DNA from: Nostoc sp. HK-01
GTDB taxonomy: Bacteria; Cyanobacteriota; Cyanobacteriia; Cyanobacteriales; Nostocaceae
Reading direction: 5' to 3'
Assembly (NCBI GenBank): GCA_003990705.1
Contig: AP018318.1
Span: 1,491,501 to 1,555,500, forward strand
Length of the DNA stretch: 64,000 bases
Shown here: positions 18,692 to 27,609 of the stretch, one piece after another
How positions within the stretch are numbered: position 1 is the stretch's first letter
Layout: each line of letters starts with the position of its first letter
Notes under the pieces: model-generated
What the model saw: only the letters and a program-made list of their open reading frames with translations
Databases searched by the model: none
Told to the model about the DNA's origin: nothing
Position numbers and translations under genes: made by a program

Positions 18692-19498
18692 ATGTTCTGG
18701 CAATTAAAAGCGAGTTTGCAGCGATCGCACGTGCAGCATTACTGGGAATTGCTACAAGTATTAGTAGCAAGGAATTTAAATGTGCGTTACCGAGGCTCGT
18801 TTTTAGGAGTGTATTGGTCGCTGCTCAATCCACTACTAATGACAGGAGCATATACAGCAATTTTTGGTACGACTTTCGCTTCTTATTATGGCAATTCTAT
18901 TTTCAACTATGTGCTGGCAGTATTCACCGGACTGGTAGTAATTAACTTCTTCTCAGCATCTACAGGTCAAGCCTTATTGAGTGTAGTGAACAATGGGACG
19001 TTATTGAACAAAATTAATTTGCCAACTAGTGTTTTTCCGGTATCAATGGTTGTCGCAAATATCTTTCAGTTTGCAGTCGGAGTTTTTCCTTTACTAGCAT
19101 TAGTGACATTAATTAATTCCAAAAGCTTAGTCAATGTATTTTTGTTGTTGTTACCCTTACTAGCGCTGGTGCTTGTATGTATTGGAATTAGCTTGCTAGT
19201 GAGTGCTTTATTTGTATTTTTTAGAGATTTGCCTTATTTCTATGAATTGGTTGTTTCTCTACTTTGGTTAAGTAGCCCTATATTTTATCCAGTAGTAATT
19301 GTGCCAACAACAGTAAAGACATTTTTGGTACTGAATCCTTTGTTTCCAGTGATTGAAAGTATCCGTCAAATTTCTTTATCAGGAGCATTGCCAGAAGTTC
19401 ACTTAATTGTACACTCACTTTTAAGCGGAATTATTTTTTTGGCTCTAGGAATAACTTGCTTTCGCTGGTTGCGAACTTCATTTATGGATTTGCTGTAG
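18692..19498 (+). CDS. Polysaccharide export ABC transporter permease (Wzm-like)
   Basis: This 268-residue inner-membrane protein belongs to the ABC-2 polyol/polysaccharide exporter permeases (Wzm, RfbD, KpsM-like). The N-terminal segment VLVARNLNVRYRGSFLGVYWSLLNPL is the family signature. About six hydrophobic helices follow, including IFQFAVGVFPLLALVTLI and LLLLPLLALVLVCIGISLLVSAL. The conserved FRDLPYFYEL and SPIFYP segments are present. It would form the channel for a lipid-linked or nascent glycan. The ATPase gene starts at the base after its stop, so translation is likely coupled. It is the first gene behind the NtcA-type promoter. Substrate unknown. Confidence 0.9.
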   Translation: MFWQLKASLQRSHVQHYWELLQVLVARNLNVRYRGSFLGVYWSLLNPLLMTGAYTAIFGTTFASYYGNSIFNYVLAVFTGLVVINFFSASTGQALLSVVNNGTLLNKINLPTSVFPVSMVVANIFQFAVGVFPLLALVTLINSKSLVNVFLLLLPLLALVLVCIGISLLVSALFVFFRDLPYFYELVVSLLWLSSPIFYPVVIVPTTVKTFLVLNPLFPVIESIRQISLSGALPEVHLIVHSLLSGIIFLALGITCFRWLRTSFMDLL

Positions 19499-20239
19499 AT
19501 GGAAGTCATTCGTCTAAATCAAGTTTCTCTGTGGCGACGTACGCAAGAAGAGTTTTCTTATGACTTGAAGAAAACTATCTTGTCTTTTTTAGAAGGAAAG
19601 TATCGTTACCCTGCTAAAAAGTTGGTGCTAGATCGAATTGATTTAGTAGTGAAATCAGGAGAAAAAGTAGGAATTATTGGGGCGAATGGAGCAGGAAAAT
19701 CTACACTTTTGAAGCTAATCTGTGGAATTTTGCAGCCACAGCAGGGAGTTGTGCGAGTAAAAGGGAAAATTGCGCCATTAATTGAGTTAGGTGCAGGGTT
19801 CGATCCAGAAATTTCCGTGATGGCTAACATTATCTTTTATGGAGTAATGCTGGGATTTTCACGACAAGAAATGATGAAGAAAGCAGCATCAATTTTAGAG
19901 TTTGCTGAACTACAAGATTATTCCTTAGTACCAGTAAAAGTATTATCATCTGGTATGGTAGCACGGTTGGGTTTTGCGATCGCCACTGATGTACAGCCAG
20001 ATATTTTGATTCTTGATGAAGTACTATCTGTTGGGGATGAAAGTTTTAAGAATAAATGCAAGCGGCGAATTGAAAAGTTTTGGGCTGCGGATGCTACAGT
20101 TTTGCTAGTTTCTCATGATTTGGATTTTATCAGACAGTCATGTGAACAGGTAATTTGGTTGGATCAGGGAAAAGTGAAATTAATAGGAGATGCTAACCAC
20201 GTAATTGAAACATACCTCACAACTACAAAAAATTATTGA
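19499..20239 (+). CDS. Polysaccharide export ABC transporter ATPase (short Wzt-like)
   Basis: This 246-residue cytosolic ATPase is the partner of the preceding permease. Visible motifs are Walker A GANGAGKST at about residues 61-69, a Q-loop region ending in the LIELGAGFDPEISVMANI segment typical of Wzt/TagH, a signature-like VLSSGMVARLGFAI, Walker B ILILDEVLSVGDESF, and the switch histidine in LLVSHDLDFI. The protein stops shortly after the nucleotide-binding domain, so it lacks the C-terminal carbohydrate-binding domain of O-antigen Wzt proteins. By analogy with KpsT-type systems, export may not require recognition of a capped chain end. Stop and start codons abut with the permease. Confidence 0.9.
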   Translation: MEVIRLNQVSLWRRTQEEFSYDLKKTILSFLEGKYRYPAKKLVLDRIDLVVKSGEKVGIIGANGAGKSTLLKLICGILQPQQGVVRVKGKIAPLIELGAGFDPEISVMANIIFYGVMLGFSRQEMMKKAASILEFAELQDYSLVPVKVLSSGMVARLGFAIATDVQPDILILDEVLSVGDESFKNKCKRRIEKFWAADATVLLVSHDLDFIRQSCEQVIWLDQGKVKLIGDANHVIETYLTTTKNY

Positions 20240-20313
20240 AATAACAATATTGTTCTTGGAAATTGAGTATTTATAACGCCTTTAATCACTAGCTTAGAAA
20301 TTTAGCCAAATAC

Positions 20314-21615
20314 ATGAATAAATATCCATATAAAATTGCTTTTTTTTCTCCAGACTTAGAACAAGTAGTGCATCGGGGAATTGCAATTTATACAAAAATG
20401 CTTTTAAAATGCACTGACCGGCTAGGATATGCAAACTACTTAATTACAGGAGCAAAATGTACAAAAACTCATCCTTTAGTGCAGCAAATTCTTATTGAAA
20501 AGCATTTAGACAATCCGTCTCATCATCCTTCCGTCTCTAAGCTCATGGCTTATTGGCTTAAAAATCAGCTTGGTTTTTCACATTTAGTAAAAATAGAGCG
20601 TGAGCGAACTACAGAAACTAGCGATCGCATGACATTTTTGCATAACCTGAAGGGATTTTTAAATCAAAAATTGATTTATCAGCTAGTCCAAAATGTTCAA
20701 CCAAGACTGCTTAAAAACCCTTATAAACTCAATATTAGCCCCAACTTTAATATAGTATTTTCTACATCTCCCTCTAATATTCGTGTTCCCCGCCAAACTA
20801 AGCTTGTGCAAACACTTCATGATATTATTCCGATTACGCGAAATGATCACCCCGATAATACATTTATCTTTTATCGTCGAGTGCAGAATATGTTGCGTCA
20901 CTCAGATCTAGTTCTCAGCGTTTCTGAAACCTCACGTCGAGATATGTTGGCGATTTTTCCAGAATATGAACAGAAGATAGTCACAGTTTATGAACCACTA
21001 GCTGATCTGCCTTTGTTGGCTCTTAAACAAATAGATGAATCTCTAGTTTTAAATAAATATCAGATACAACGCCAAAACTACTTATTATTTATTAGTTCTT
21101 TAGAAAAACGTAAAAATGTTTTTCGGATGACTGAAGCTTATTTAGGAGTACAAGAAAAAGTTGGCTTACCTTTAATAATTATCGGAGAAAAAGATGTAGG
21201 TAATTCAGAAATTATCCCATTACTAAATTCGCTAAATTGTAAAAATAAAATTAGGTATTTAGGCTATATTTCTAATGTGGAAAAATTTATCTTATTAAGA
21301 AATGCCTTAGCTTTTATTTTTCCTTCACTGTATGAAGGATTTGGATTACCGCCTTTAGAAGCAATGCAAGTAGGATGTCCTGTTTTGGCATCTCAAGCAG
21401 GTTCACTTCCAGAAGTTTGTGCTGATGCTGCATTGTATATAGAAGATCCTCTGAGTACTTTAAGTATTGCTCAAGGAATCTTAAAAATAGTCAAAAACCA
21501 AGCACTACGACAGGAACTTAGTATGAAAGGATACATTAGAGCTAGTGAATTTAGCTTTGGCAAATATCAACAAAGGCTGAGTGAAATTCTAGAAAATTTG
21601 TTGTTTAGATACTAA
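20314..21615 (+). CDS. Glycosyltransferase, GT4-like
   Basis: This 433-residue GT-B-fold enzyme is likely to transfer a sugar from a nucleotide donor during glycan assembly at the cytoplasmic face. The C-terminal half has the family 4 features: ISSLEKRKNVFRMTEAYLGV near residue 260, a GYISNVEKFILLRNALAFIFPSLYEGFGLPPLEAM segment with the EX7E-type motif (E at the start of EGFG and E of LEAM), then GCPVLASQAGSLPEVCADAALYI. The N-terminal half is diverged, with HDIIPITR near residue 169. Donor and acceptor cannot be told. It lies 74 bases after the ATPase and is probably in the same transcript. Confidence 0.85.
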   Translation: MNKYPYKIAFFSPDLEQVVHRGIAIYTKMLLKCTDRLGYANYLITGAKCTKTHPLVQQILIEKHLDNPSHHPSVSKLMAYWLKNQLGFSHLVKIERERTTETSDRMTFLHNLKGFLNQKLIYQLVQNVQPRLLKNPYKLNISPNFNIVFSTSPSNIRVPRQTKLVQTLHDIIPITRNDHPDNTFIFYRRVQNMLRHSDLVLSVSETSRRDMLAIFPEYEQKIVTVYEPLADLPLLALKQIDESLVLNKYQIQRQNYLLFISSLEKRKNVFRMTEAYLGVQEKVGLPLIIIGEKDVGNSEIIPLLNSLNCKNKIRYLGYISNVEKFILLRNALAFIFPSLYEGFGLPPLEAMQVGCPVLASQAGSLPEVCADAALYIEDPLSTLSIAQGILKIVKNQALRQELSMKGYIRASEFSFGKYQQRLSEILENLLFRY

Positions 21616-21699
21616 GCTATTTCAAGTTTATTAAATAGGTAAGCATTAATAAACAAAAAGTTTATCGATAGTGATATTAAATATTTATAATGTTTTCTA

Positions 21700-22746
21700 A
21701 TGAGAGTTGTAGTTGCTAGAACTTGTATTCCATTTGTTTTTGGCGGTGCGGAAATCCTTGCTGAAGAATTAATAAATGCTCTTCAAACTGCTGGTCATTT
21801 AGTCGATACTATTAATATTCCATTTACCAATTATTCACCGGAGAAGCTTTTAGATAATATTCTAGCTTGTCGATTATTAGAAGTAAGTCGTCCTGGAAAA
21901 CAAGATATTGATCGCTTAATAGCTCTTAATTTTCCTGCTTACTTGATTCCTCATCCAAATAAAGTTATTTGGTTAATTCATCAATATCGAGCAGCTTACG
22001 ATATGTGGGATACACCTTTAAGCCACTTACAGCAAGTATCTAACAATTTACAGATTAGAGCCGCAGTTTATCGGGCTGACCAAAACGCATTTTTAGAGAG
22101 CCGACAAATTTATACAATTTCTCGTAATGTTTCTCGCAGATTAAGTGTGTTTAATCACTTAGATTGCGAGTATTTATACCATCCTCCGCGAAATGCAGAT
22201 CAGTTTTATTGTGATATTCCTAGAGATTATATTTTCTTCCCAAGTCGAATTACACAAATTAAGCGTCAAGAGCTAATTATTCAAGCTTTGTCATGGACGC
22301 AACAGCCCGTCAAAGTCCTGTTCGCTGGAACTGCTGATGTTGATGACTATATAAAAACCTTAGAAATTTTAGCTGAAAAATTGCAAGTTAGCGATCGCGC
22401 CATATTTCTTGGCAGAATTAGTGAGTCGGAAAAAATTCAATATTACGCCAAGTCTAGAGGGGTTGTTTATCCTCCAGTAGATGAAGATTATGGTTATGTC
22501 ACCCTAGAAGCAATGCTATCTGCAAAACCTGTCATTACCTGTACAGATTCAGGAGAACCTGTAGAGTTCGTGCATTCAGGAGAAACTGGTTGGGTAGTAG
22601 AACCAACTCCACAAGCACTGGCAGATGCAATGGATAAACTCTGGGTTAATGCTCATCAAGCAGCCCAAATGGGTCAACAAGCTCGTGAAAAATACAAAAG
22701 TTTAAATATTGATTGGGTAACTGTTGTACAGAAGTTATTGAAATAA
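21700..22746 (+). CDS. Glycosyltransferase, GT4-like
   Basis: This 348-residue GT-B enzyme begins VVVARTCIPFVFGGAEILAEEL, the classical acceptor-side GT4 N-terminus with the GGAE loop. The donor-side domain has FPSRITQIKRQELIIQAL near residue 180, then VVYPPVDEDYGYVTLEAMLSAKPVITCTDSGEPVEFV near 265, in which D/E-x7-E (DEDYGYVTLE) is the catalytic motif. It likely adds one sugar to the glycan of this cluster; specificity is not visible. The next glycosyltransferase starts 2 bases after its stop, implying coupled translation. Confidence 0.87.
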   Translation: MRVVVARTCIPFVFGGAEILAEELINALQTAGHLVDTINIPFTNYSPEKLLDNILACRLLEVSRPGKQDIDRLIALNFPAYLIPHPNKVIWLIHQYRAAYDMWDTPLSHLQQVSNNLQIRAAVYRADQNAFLESRQIYTISRNVSRRLSVFNHLDCEYLYHPPRNADQFYCDIPRDYIFFPSRITQIKRQELIIQALSWTQQPVKVLFAGTADVDDYIKTLEILAEKLQVSDRAIFLGRISESEKIQYYAKSRGVVYPPVDEDYGYVTLEAMLSAKPVITCTDSGEPVEFVHSGETGWVVEPTPQALADAMDKLWVNAHQAAQMGQQAREKYKSLNIDWVTVVQKLLK

Positions 22747-22748
22747 AG

Positions 22749-24101
22749 ATGCAAACACAACTACTTATAAAGAAAAATGATTCATACAATTTAAAAATTA
22801 ACTGGTTCTCTCCTATACCGCCAGCACCCACAGGCATAGCAGATTACACAATCGGACTGGTAAAAGAGCTTAGTAAGTTTCTAGAAGTAACAATTTGGAC
22901 AGAACAACAAGTTTACGAGCCAGAAATTACCCATTATGCGATTGTAAAAACTTATGATTTCTCTTGCTTCCCTTGGGCGGAATTGCATGAAGCTGACTTA
23001 AATATTTACCACATAGCAAATAATCCAGATTTTCATACAAATATCTGGCAAGTGAGTCAGCAATATCCTGGACTAGTGGTTCTTCATGATGCAAAACTTC
23101 ATCACTTATTTAGTGGAATATATCGAGATAAATGGCACGACCAAAAAACTTATTTACAATTAATATCTTATTACTATGGTGAGACAGGAAAAAGACTAGC
23201 TGATATATTTTTGGATGGACAAATCTCTATTGAGTGGATGTCTGAAAACTTTCCTCTGACAGAATTAGCAGTTGCAGGATCTATAGCAGTTGTTGTTCAT
23301 AACTCAGAAACAGCACAAAATATACAAAATAAATTACATATACCTGTTCATTATTTGCCACTTTGTTATAACTTCACGTATTTACCTAGCTCTGTTACTG
23401 ATCGAATTCTTGAACTTCCATATCAATTAATTACTTTTGGGCATTTAGGGTTAAATCGACGTATAGAGCAGGTATTAAAAGCATTACAAACTCTACCCCA
23501 ACAAAAAGATTTCCATTGGCATATTTATGGTAGTATTTGGGACAAAAAATATTTCCAAAAACAAATCTGCACATTAGGATTACAGAATCACGTTAGTGTT
23601 CATGGATTTGTACCAGATCAAGTTTTGCATGAAGCGTTAAGTCAAGCTCATCTGGCAATTAACCTCCGCTATCCATCTATGGGAGAAGCATCAGGATCTC
23701 AGCTATGGATTTGGCAACACGCTTTGCCTAGCCTAGTCACAGATATCAGTTGGTATCACTCTTTACCATCTGATACAGTCGCTAAAGTGCGTCTAGAGTG
23801 TGAAATTCAAGATATTCAAACTCATTTACAGAACTTTCATACTAACCCCGATGCTTTTATGGCAATGGGTTTAAGAGGAAAAGCATTACTAGAAAAGCAG
23901 CACTTGCCATCAACTTATGCAAAACAACTTGTGCAAATTATCTCCACAATGACTGTATCTTATCGGTTATCTTCTAATCCCATTGTGCAAGACTATTTTG
24001 TCAAAAAAGTTGGTGAGGAGTTTCCAGAACTTTCCACAAATCTTTGGCTGCATTCAAATGTCGATGGAATTAACCAGGCAATCCGTTTTATTACTTCTTA
24101 A
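22749..24101 (+). CDS. Glycosyltransferase, GT4-like
   Basis: This 450-residue GT-B enzyme begins with INWFSPIPPAPTGIADYTIGLVKEL near residue 16, the N-terminal loop of GT4 enzymes that recur in cyanobacterial polysaccharide clusters. LITFGHLGLNRRIEQVLKAL opens the donor domain, and INLRYPSMGEASGSQLWIWQHALPSLV contains the E-rich active-site segment. The ATG at 22749 is chosen because it follows the previous stop by 2 bases and removes an atypical 12-residue leader. No ribosome-binding site is obvious, which fits coupled re-initiation. Substrate unknown. Confidence 0.84.
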   Translation: MQTQLLIKKNDSYNLKINWFSPIPPAPTGIADYTIGLVKELSKFLEVTIWTEQQVYEPEITHYAIVKTYDFSCFPWAELHEADLNIYHIANNPDFHTNIWQVSQQYPGLVVLHDAKLHHLFSGIYRDKWHDQKTYLQLISYYYGETGKRLADIFLDGQISIEWMSENFPLTELAVAGSIAVVVHNSETAQNIQNKLHIPVHYLPLCYNFTYLPSSVTDRILELPYQLITFGHLGLNRRIEQVLKALQTLPQQKDFHWHIYGSIWDKKYFQKQICTLGLQNHVSVHGFVPDQVLHEALSQAHLAINLRYPSMGEASGSQLWIWQHALPSLVTDISWYHSLPSDTVAKVRLECEIQDIQTHLQNFHTNPDAFMAMGLRGKALLEKQHLPSTYAKQLVQIISTMTVSYRLSSNPIVQDYFVKKVGEEFPELSTNLWLHSNVDGINQAIRFITS

Positions 24102-24178
24102 ATTTTATTTTGATTTCCTTGGTATTCAGTAATTTTAAGAAGTACAGTTCCTCGTGTAGATAAAAGTTTGTTTATTAT

Positions 24179-25483
24179 ATGTTTTCTGAAAAAAATATAA
24201 AAATTGCAAAGTATTTAGCTATTTTTCTCAACAATATTGATAATATTAACATCCAAAAAGCACTTGATGAATTACAGATTTATAGCTTTCAAGGTATCCG
24301 CCAAATTTCAGATGAAGTGTTTGCGAATCATCAATATTTATCAACTTTTATCAATAATGTTCAGAACTATATTCAATCAACTAATTTGATTGAAGAAGAC
24401 TCAGAAATTGCCTGCGATTTTTTTATTACTTTTTTATACAACATATTTTTAAGTAGAAATCCAGAGAATCAATTTGTTATTCAGCCTTGTGCTGAGATAA
24501 CTATTAAACAAAAAATATGGGATTTTTTCCACTCACAAGAGTTTTTAGAAAAAACCGCAAAATCCTTAAGAATTGAATACAAATACCCAAATTATAATAA
24601 GGAAAATATACTGCTTATAGGTAATTGTCAAGCAGAAGAATTATTTAAAATATTGAGTATCTTTCAAGATAAGTTTAATATTTTTGTTTTATGTGTAAAT
24701 TATGAATTAAGTCAATCATTTCAAGATACTACTTTCGTAGAAAGTCTGACTCAAAGATATAAATTTATTCTTACTCAAGAACTTTTTGATGAGAAAACAT
24801 TTGGCAAGCTAATAACAGCCAATCTTCGCAGTCTAGCGCCAGAAAAAGTTATCATTTTACCAAATATTTATTTTCGAGGTCTTCATCCTGACCTAGTTGG
24901 TTATAAATTGTATTCATCTCCTTTTATTGATCATCACTCAAGCATTGCTTTCAAGCTTCATTATGATAAAATAACGGCAAAATCTAATGATAATTTATCC
25001 AAAAATATTAAGGGATGTATTGATTCGCTAAAAAAAGAGCAGATATTTATGAATTCTTTTTTAGAGTTAATCAAGAGGGATAAGCGATGGGATGTTAAAA
25101 TATTTGATTTTATTAATAACAATTTACTATTTTTGCCGCTATTACTAACTTTTAGTCATCCTACAAATTTATTAATAACTGAGATTGCTAAAAGAATTAT
25201 TAACTATTTAGAAATAAATGATAATAAATATTCTTTACCTAGCTCAGAATTTATTGTCACTGATTGGATAAATGCGCCTATTTGGCCTATCTATGATGAA
25301 ATACAGAAATATTTTAGCTTACAATATAACACTCCCAAAATATTTCAGTGTAAAGGTTTATACAAATATGGTTTAACTATTGAAGAGTTCATTAATCTTA
25401 GTATGGATAAATATAGCGAAATTGAAGACGAAGAATTTATTCCTGTATACAATGAACTAGGAATTGCGGAAAATTTTTACTAA
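24179..25483 (+). CDS. WcbI-like polysaccharide modification protein with an N-terminal helical domain
   Basis: This 434-residue protein resembles WcbI, a CoA-binding, SGNH-like presumed acetyltransferase of capsule clusters. Matching features are ILLIGNCQAEEL with Gly148-Asn149-Cys150-Gln151, PNIYFRGLHPDL with His236, and FSHPTNLL with His327. These positions in sequence recall the GNCQ...HPD...HPxN pattern of WcbI. The first 130 residues are helical. One stretch there (CDFFITFLYNIFLSRNPENQ, then IWDFFHSQEFLEKT) recalls DUF4214 modules found in glycan-active proteins. The gene is clearly more AT-rich than the housekeeping genes. It would decorate the exported glycan, probably by O-acylation; that role is inferred. 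Confidence 0.65.
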   Translation: MFSEKNIKIAKYLAIFLNNIDNINIQKALDELQIYSFQGIRQISDEVFANHQYLSTFINNVQNYIQSTNLIEEDSEIACDFFITFLYNIFLSRNPENQFVIQPCAEITIKQKIWDFFHSQEFLEKTAKSLRIEYKYPNYNKENILLIGNCQAEELFKILSIFQDKFNIFVLCVNYELSQSFQDTTFVESLTQRYKFILTQELFDEKTFGKLITANLRSLAPEKVIILPNIYFRGLHPDLVGYKLYSSPFIDHHSSIAFKLHYDKITAKSNDNLSKNIKGCIDSLKKEQIFMNSFLELIKRDKRWDVKIFDFINNNLLFLPLLLTFSHPTNLLITEIAKRIINYLEINDNKYSLPSSEFIVTDWINAPIWPIYDEIQKYFSLQYNTPKIFQCKGLYKYGLTIEEFINLSMDKYSEIEDEEFIPVYNELGIAENFY

Positions 25484-25681
25484 AGTAAGTCTGTTAGCAC
25501 TGTGGTTAAATTCTGGTCACTAATATAGAATTTTACGATCCTAACAAGCAAGCTGATCCTGATTCAACTGCCACTTGACTCATGTATGTTGAAAGCCTAA
25601 ATAATCAGGCGATCGCTTTTATTTTGAGTACTTATAGCAATTCTATTTGATTTGTGAATATCTAAAGAATAGTAATAAAAT

Positions 25682-26179
25682 ATGCTATCCCAACATGAAA
25701 CAGATATTTTTGCGACATTAATTGAAAATTACAGTATGGCAGGAGAATATCTTTTAGAAGAGTCCAGTTCTGTGATTACTAAAACTAGTCTTAAGGATAT
25801 TACTTGGGAAAATCTGCGGATAAAAGAAACAGAGATGTATGGTATGAGAATTTTAGGTTTTCCTGATCTCCAAAAAGAGACTTTTGATAATTGGATATCG
25901 ATTAACAGCCAACCTTCCTTATTAAGTTCATGGATTAACAATCCCAAAGTGAATCTACTGTCTCGCACAGAGTATCACAACCTTTTCAATCAATATGATC
26001 ATAGATGGTCTATGTTCTATACATTAACTCGTCCAGGTTTTTCGGATGATTTTTCTCAAGCGTTAATTCAGCTGACTGCTTTTTGTCCCATAACACCACA
26101 ATATGGCAATTTGCTATATATGGAAAGAACTAGCAATAAATGGGAAACTAAATTAGATTATGGGCTATTTAATCAATAG
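25682..26179 (+). CDS. Protein of unknown function in the glycan cluster
   Basis: This 165-residue soluble protein is not one I recognise. It has no signal peptide or membrane segment. Features include a helical start (HETDIFATLIENYSMAGEYLLEES), a mixed middle rich in Trp and aromatic residues (WENLRIKETEMYGMRILGFPDLQ), and a C-terminal part with RPGFSDDFSQALIQLTAFCP. Codon use looks like its neighbours, and the phosphatase-like gene starts 15 bases after its stop, so the two are probably co-transcribed. A 198-base spacer separates it from the WcbI-like gene, so it may have its own promoter. Real expression is likely but unproven. Confidence 0.6.
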   Translation: MLSQHETDIFATLIENYSMAGEYLLEESSSVITKTSLKDITWENLRIKETEMYGMRILGFPDLQKETFDNWISINSQPSLLSSWINNPKVNLLSRTEYHNLFNQYDHRWSMFYTLTRPGFSDDFSQALIQLTAFCPITPQYGNLLYMERTSNKWETKLDYGLFNQ

Positions 26180-26194
26180 AGATTTAAAAGATTT

Positions 26195-26656
26195 ATGTCT
26201 GTTAAAAATCATCTCGCAGAAATATATAACTTCCTCCAAATATCAGATGCAATTGCCACTTCAGGACAACCAACTGCCGAACAATTTACAGCCATCAAAG
26301 CAGCAGGCTATCAACTAATAGTTAATCTAGCGTTACCAACATCAAGTAATGCTTTACCTAATGAACAAGAAATTGTCGAATCTCAAGAAATGCAATATGT
26401 ACACATTCCAGTATTGTGGGAAAATCCGACGCTGGAAGATGTGACAAAGTTTTTTGGTGTAATGGAAACAAATTCAGATAAGAAAATTTTTGTTCACTGC
26501 GCTGCTAATATGAGAGTTTCGGCTTTTATGTATCTTTTTCGCCGCATACATCAAGGGTTGAATAATGCAGCAGCCGAACAAGATTTACATAAAATTTGGG
26601 TTCCGAATGAAGTATGGCAGAAATTTATCGAAGAAGTATTAAATATCTATCAATAA
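26195..26656 (+). CDS. Protein tyrosine phosphatase-like protein with a shortened P-loop
   Basis: This 153-residue protein belongs to the dual-specificity/DUF442-like phosphatase families. ISDAIATSGQPTAEQFTAIKAAGYQLIVNLAL at the N-terminus is the usual opening. The active-site loop is VHCAANMRVSAF with Cys102 and Arg107. That is C-X4-R, one residue shorter than the classical C-X5-R, but matches the short loop of the DUF442 group. It probably acts on phosphotyrosine or a related phosphoester in the cytosol. Placed at the end of a glycan export cluster, it could counter a tyrosine kinase of the polysaccharide co-polymerase type, but no such kinase is in the window. Confidence 0.8.
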   Translation: MSVKNHLAEIYNFLQISDAIATSGQPTAEQFTAIKAAGYQLIVNLALPTSSNALPNEQEIVESQEMQYVHIPVLWENPTLEDVTKFFGVMETNSDKKIFVHCAANMRVSAFMYLFRRIHQGLNNAAAEQDLHKIWVPNEVWQKFIEEVLNIYQ

Positions 26657-26731
26657 AAGTCAGAAAAACTAACGTGAGAAATACTCTGTGTCTCTCTGCG
26701 TTAACCTTAGCGCACCTCTGCGTTAAAAAAC

Positions 26732-27577
26732 TTATTTCTGATTCACATTTGGCATCAAAACCCCATGTTTGGGACTAAATAACAATGCCAAAAGAAATAA
26801 TCCTGATACTACCAAAACAATCGCCGGGCCAGAAGGCAAATTATAAAAGTAGCTGAGATACATCCCACTAATACTGGAAAATACACCAATTATTGCACCA
26901 ATAATCATCACTTCGTGTAAGCGTTTGACCAATAAATATGCAGTTGCACCGGGGGTAATTAACAGCGATAGGACTAAAATTACACCGACAGCTTTCATAC
27001 TGGCAACAATTGTTAAAGCAATCAGCAACATTAAACCAAAGTTTAGCCGATTGACTGGTAAACCTGCGGCTTGAGCGCCTAAAGGGTCAAAGGTGTAAAA
27101 TAAAAGTTCTTTGTATATTAAAATAACTACTACTAAAACAATCGTGGCAATGATGGCTGTATCTCGCACTTCGTCAACGGTAACACCGAGAATATTGCCA
27201 AAAAGAAAGTGATTCAGATCGATTTTATTATCTTTTTGAACCACTGTAATTAAAGTGATCCCAAGGGCGAAGAATGCAGAAAAAACTATACCCATTGCTG
27301 CATCTTCTTTGATTGGCGATCGCGTCCTAATCCAGGCGATCGCCATTGTACTTAAAACCCCGGCGATAAATGCGCCAACAAAGATATTTGCGCCTATCAT
27401 GAAGGCGATCGCTAATCCTGGTAAAACAGAATGACTGATAGCATCACCCAGCAGTGCGAGTCGTTGCACCATTAAGTAACTACCCACAACTGCACACAAC
27501 AAACCAACTAAAATTGCAATGATGAGCGATCGCTGCATAAAGCCATATTGTAATGGCTCAATTAGTGCTTCTAGCAT
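26732..27577 (-). CDS. mntB: Manganese/zinc-type ABC transporter permease
   Basis: This 281-residue inner-membrane protein of the ABC-3 family imports divalent metal. It has about eight hydrophobic helices, with the family segments GLLCAVVGSYLMVQRLALLGDAISHSVLPGLAI at residues 19-51, IVFSAFFALGITLI, and the coupling-helix region FDPLGAQAAGLPV near residue 170. It follows the ATPase gene with a 32-base gap on the same strand. I use mntB because the substrate-binding protein of the locus has Mn-type ligands. Zinc or iron transport remains possible. Confidence 0.82.
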   Translation of the reverse strand: MLEALIEPLQYGFMQRSLIIAILVGLLCAVVGSYLMVQRLALLGDAISHSVLPGLAIAFMIGANIFVGAFIAGVLSTMAIAWIRTRSPIKEDAAMGIVFSAFFALGITLITVVQKDNKIDLNHFLFGNILGVTVDEVRDTAIIATIVLVVVILIYKELLFYTFDPLGAQAAGLPVNRLNFGLMLLIALTIVASMKAVGVILVLSLLITPGATAYLLVKRLHEVMIIGAIIGVFSSISGMYLSYFYNLPSGPAIVLVVSGLFLLALLFSPKHGVLMPNVNQK

Positions 27578-27609
27578 AGATATTGATTTACATGAACCGC
27601 CAAGAGTTA

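Noticed and set aside
26657-26731. Repeat of CTCTGCGTTAA near the metal-permease gene
   Set aside because: Only two short partial copies; too little to call a regulatory site.
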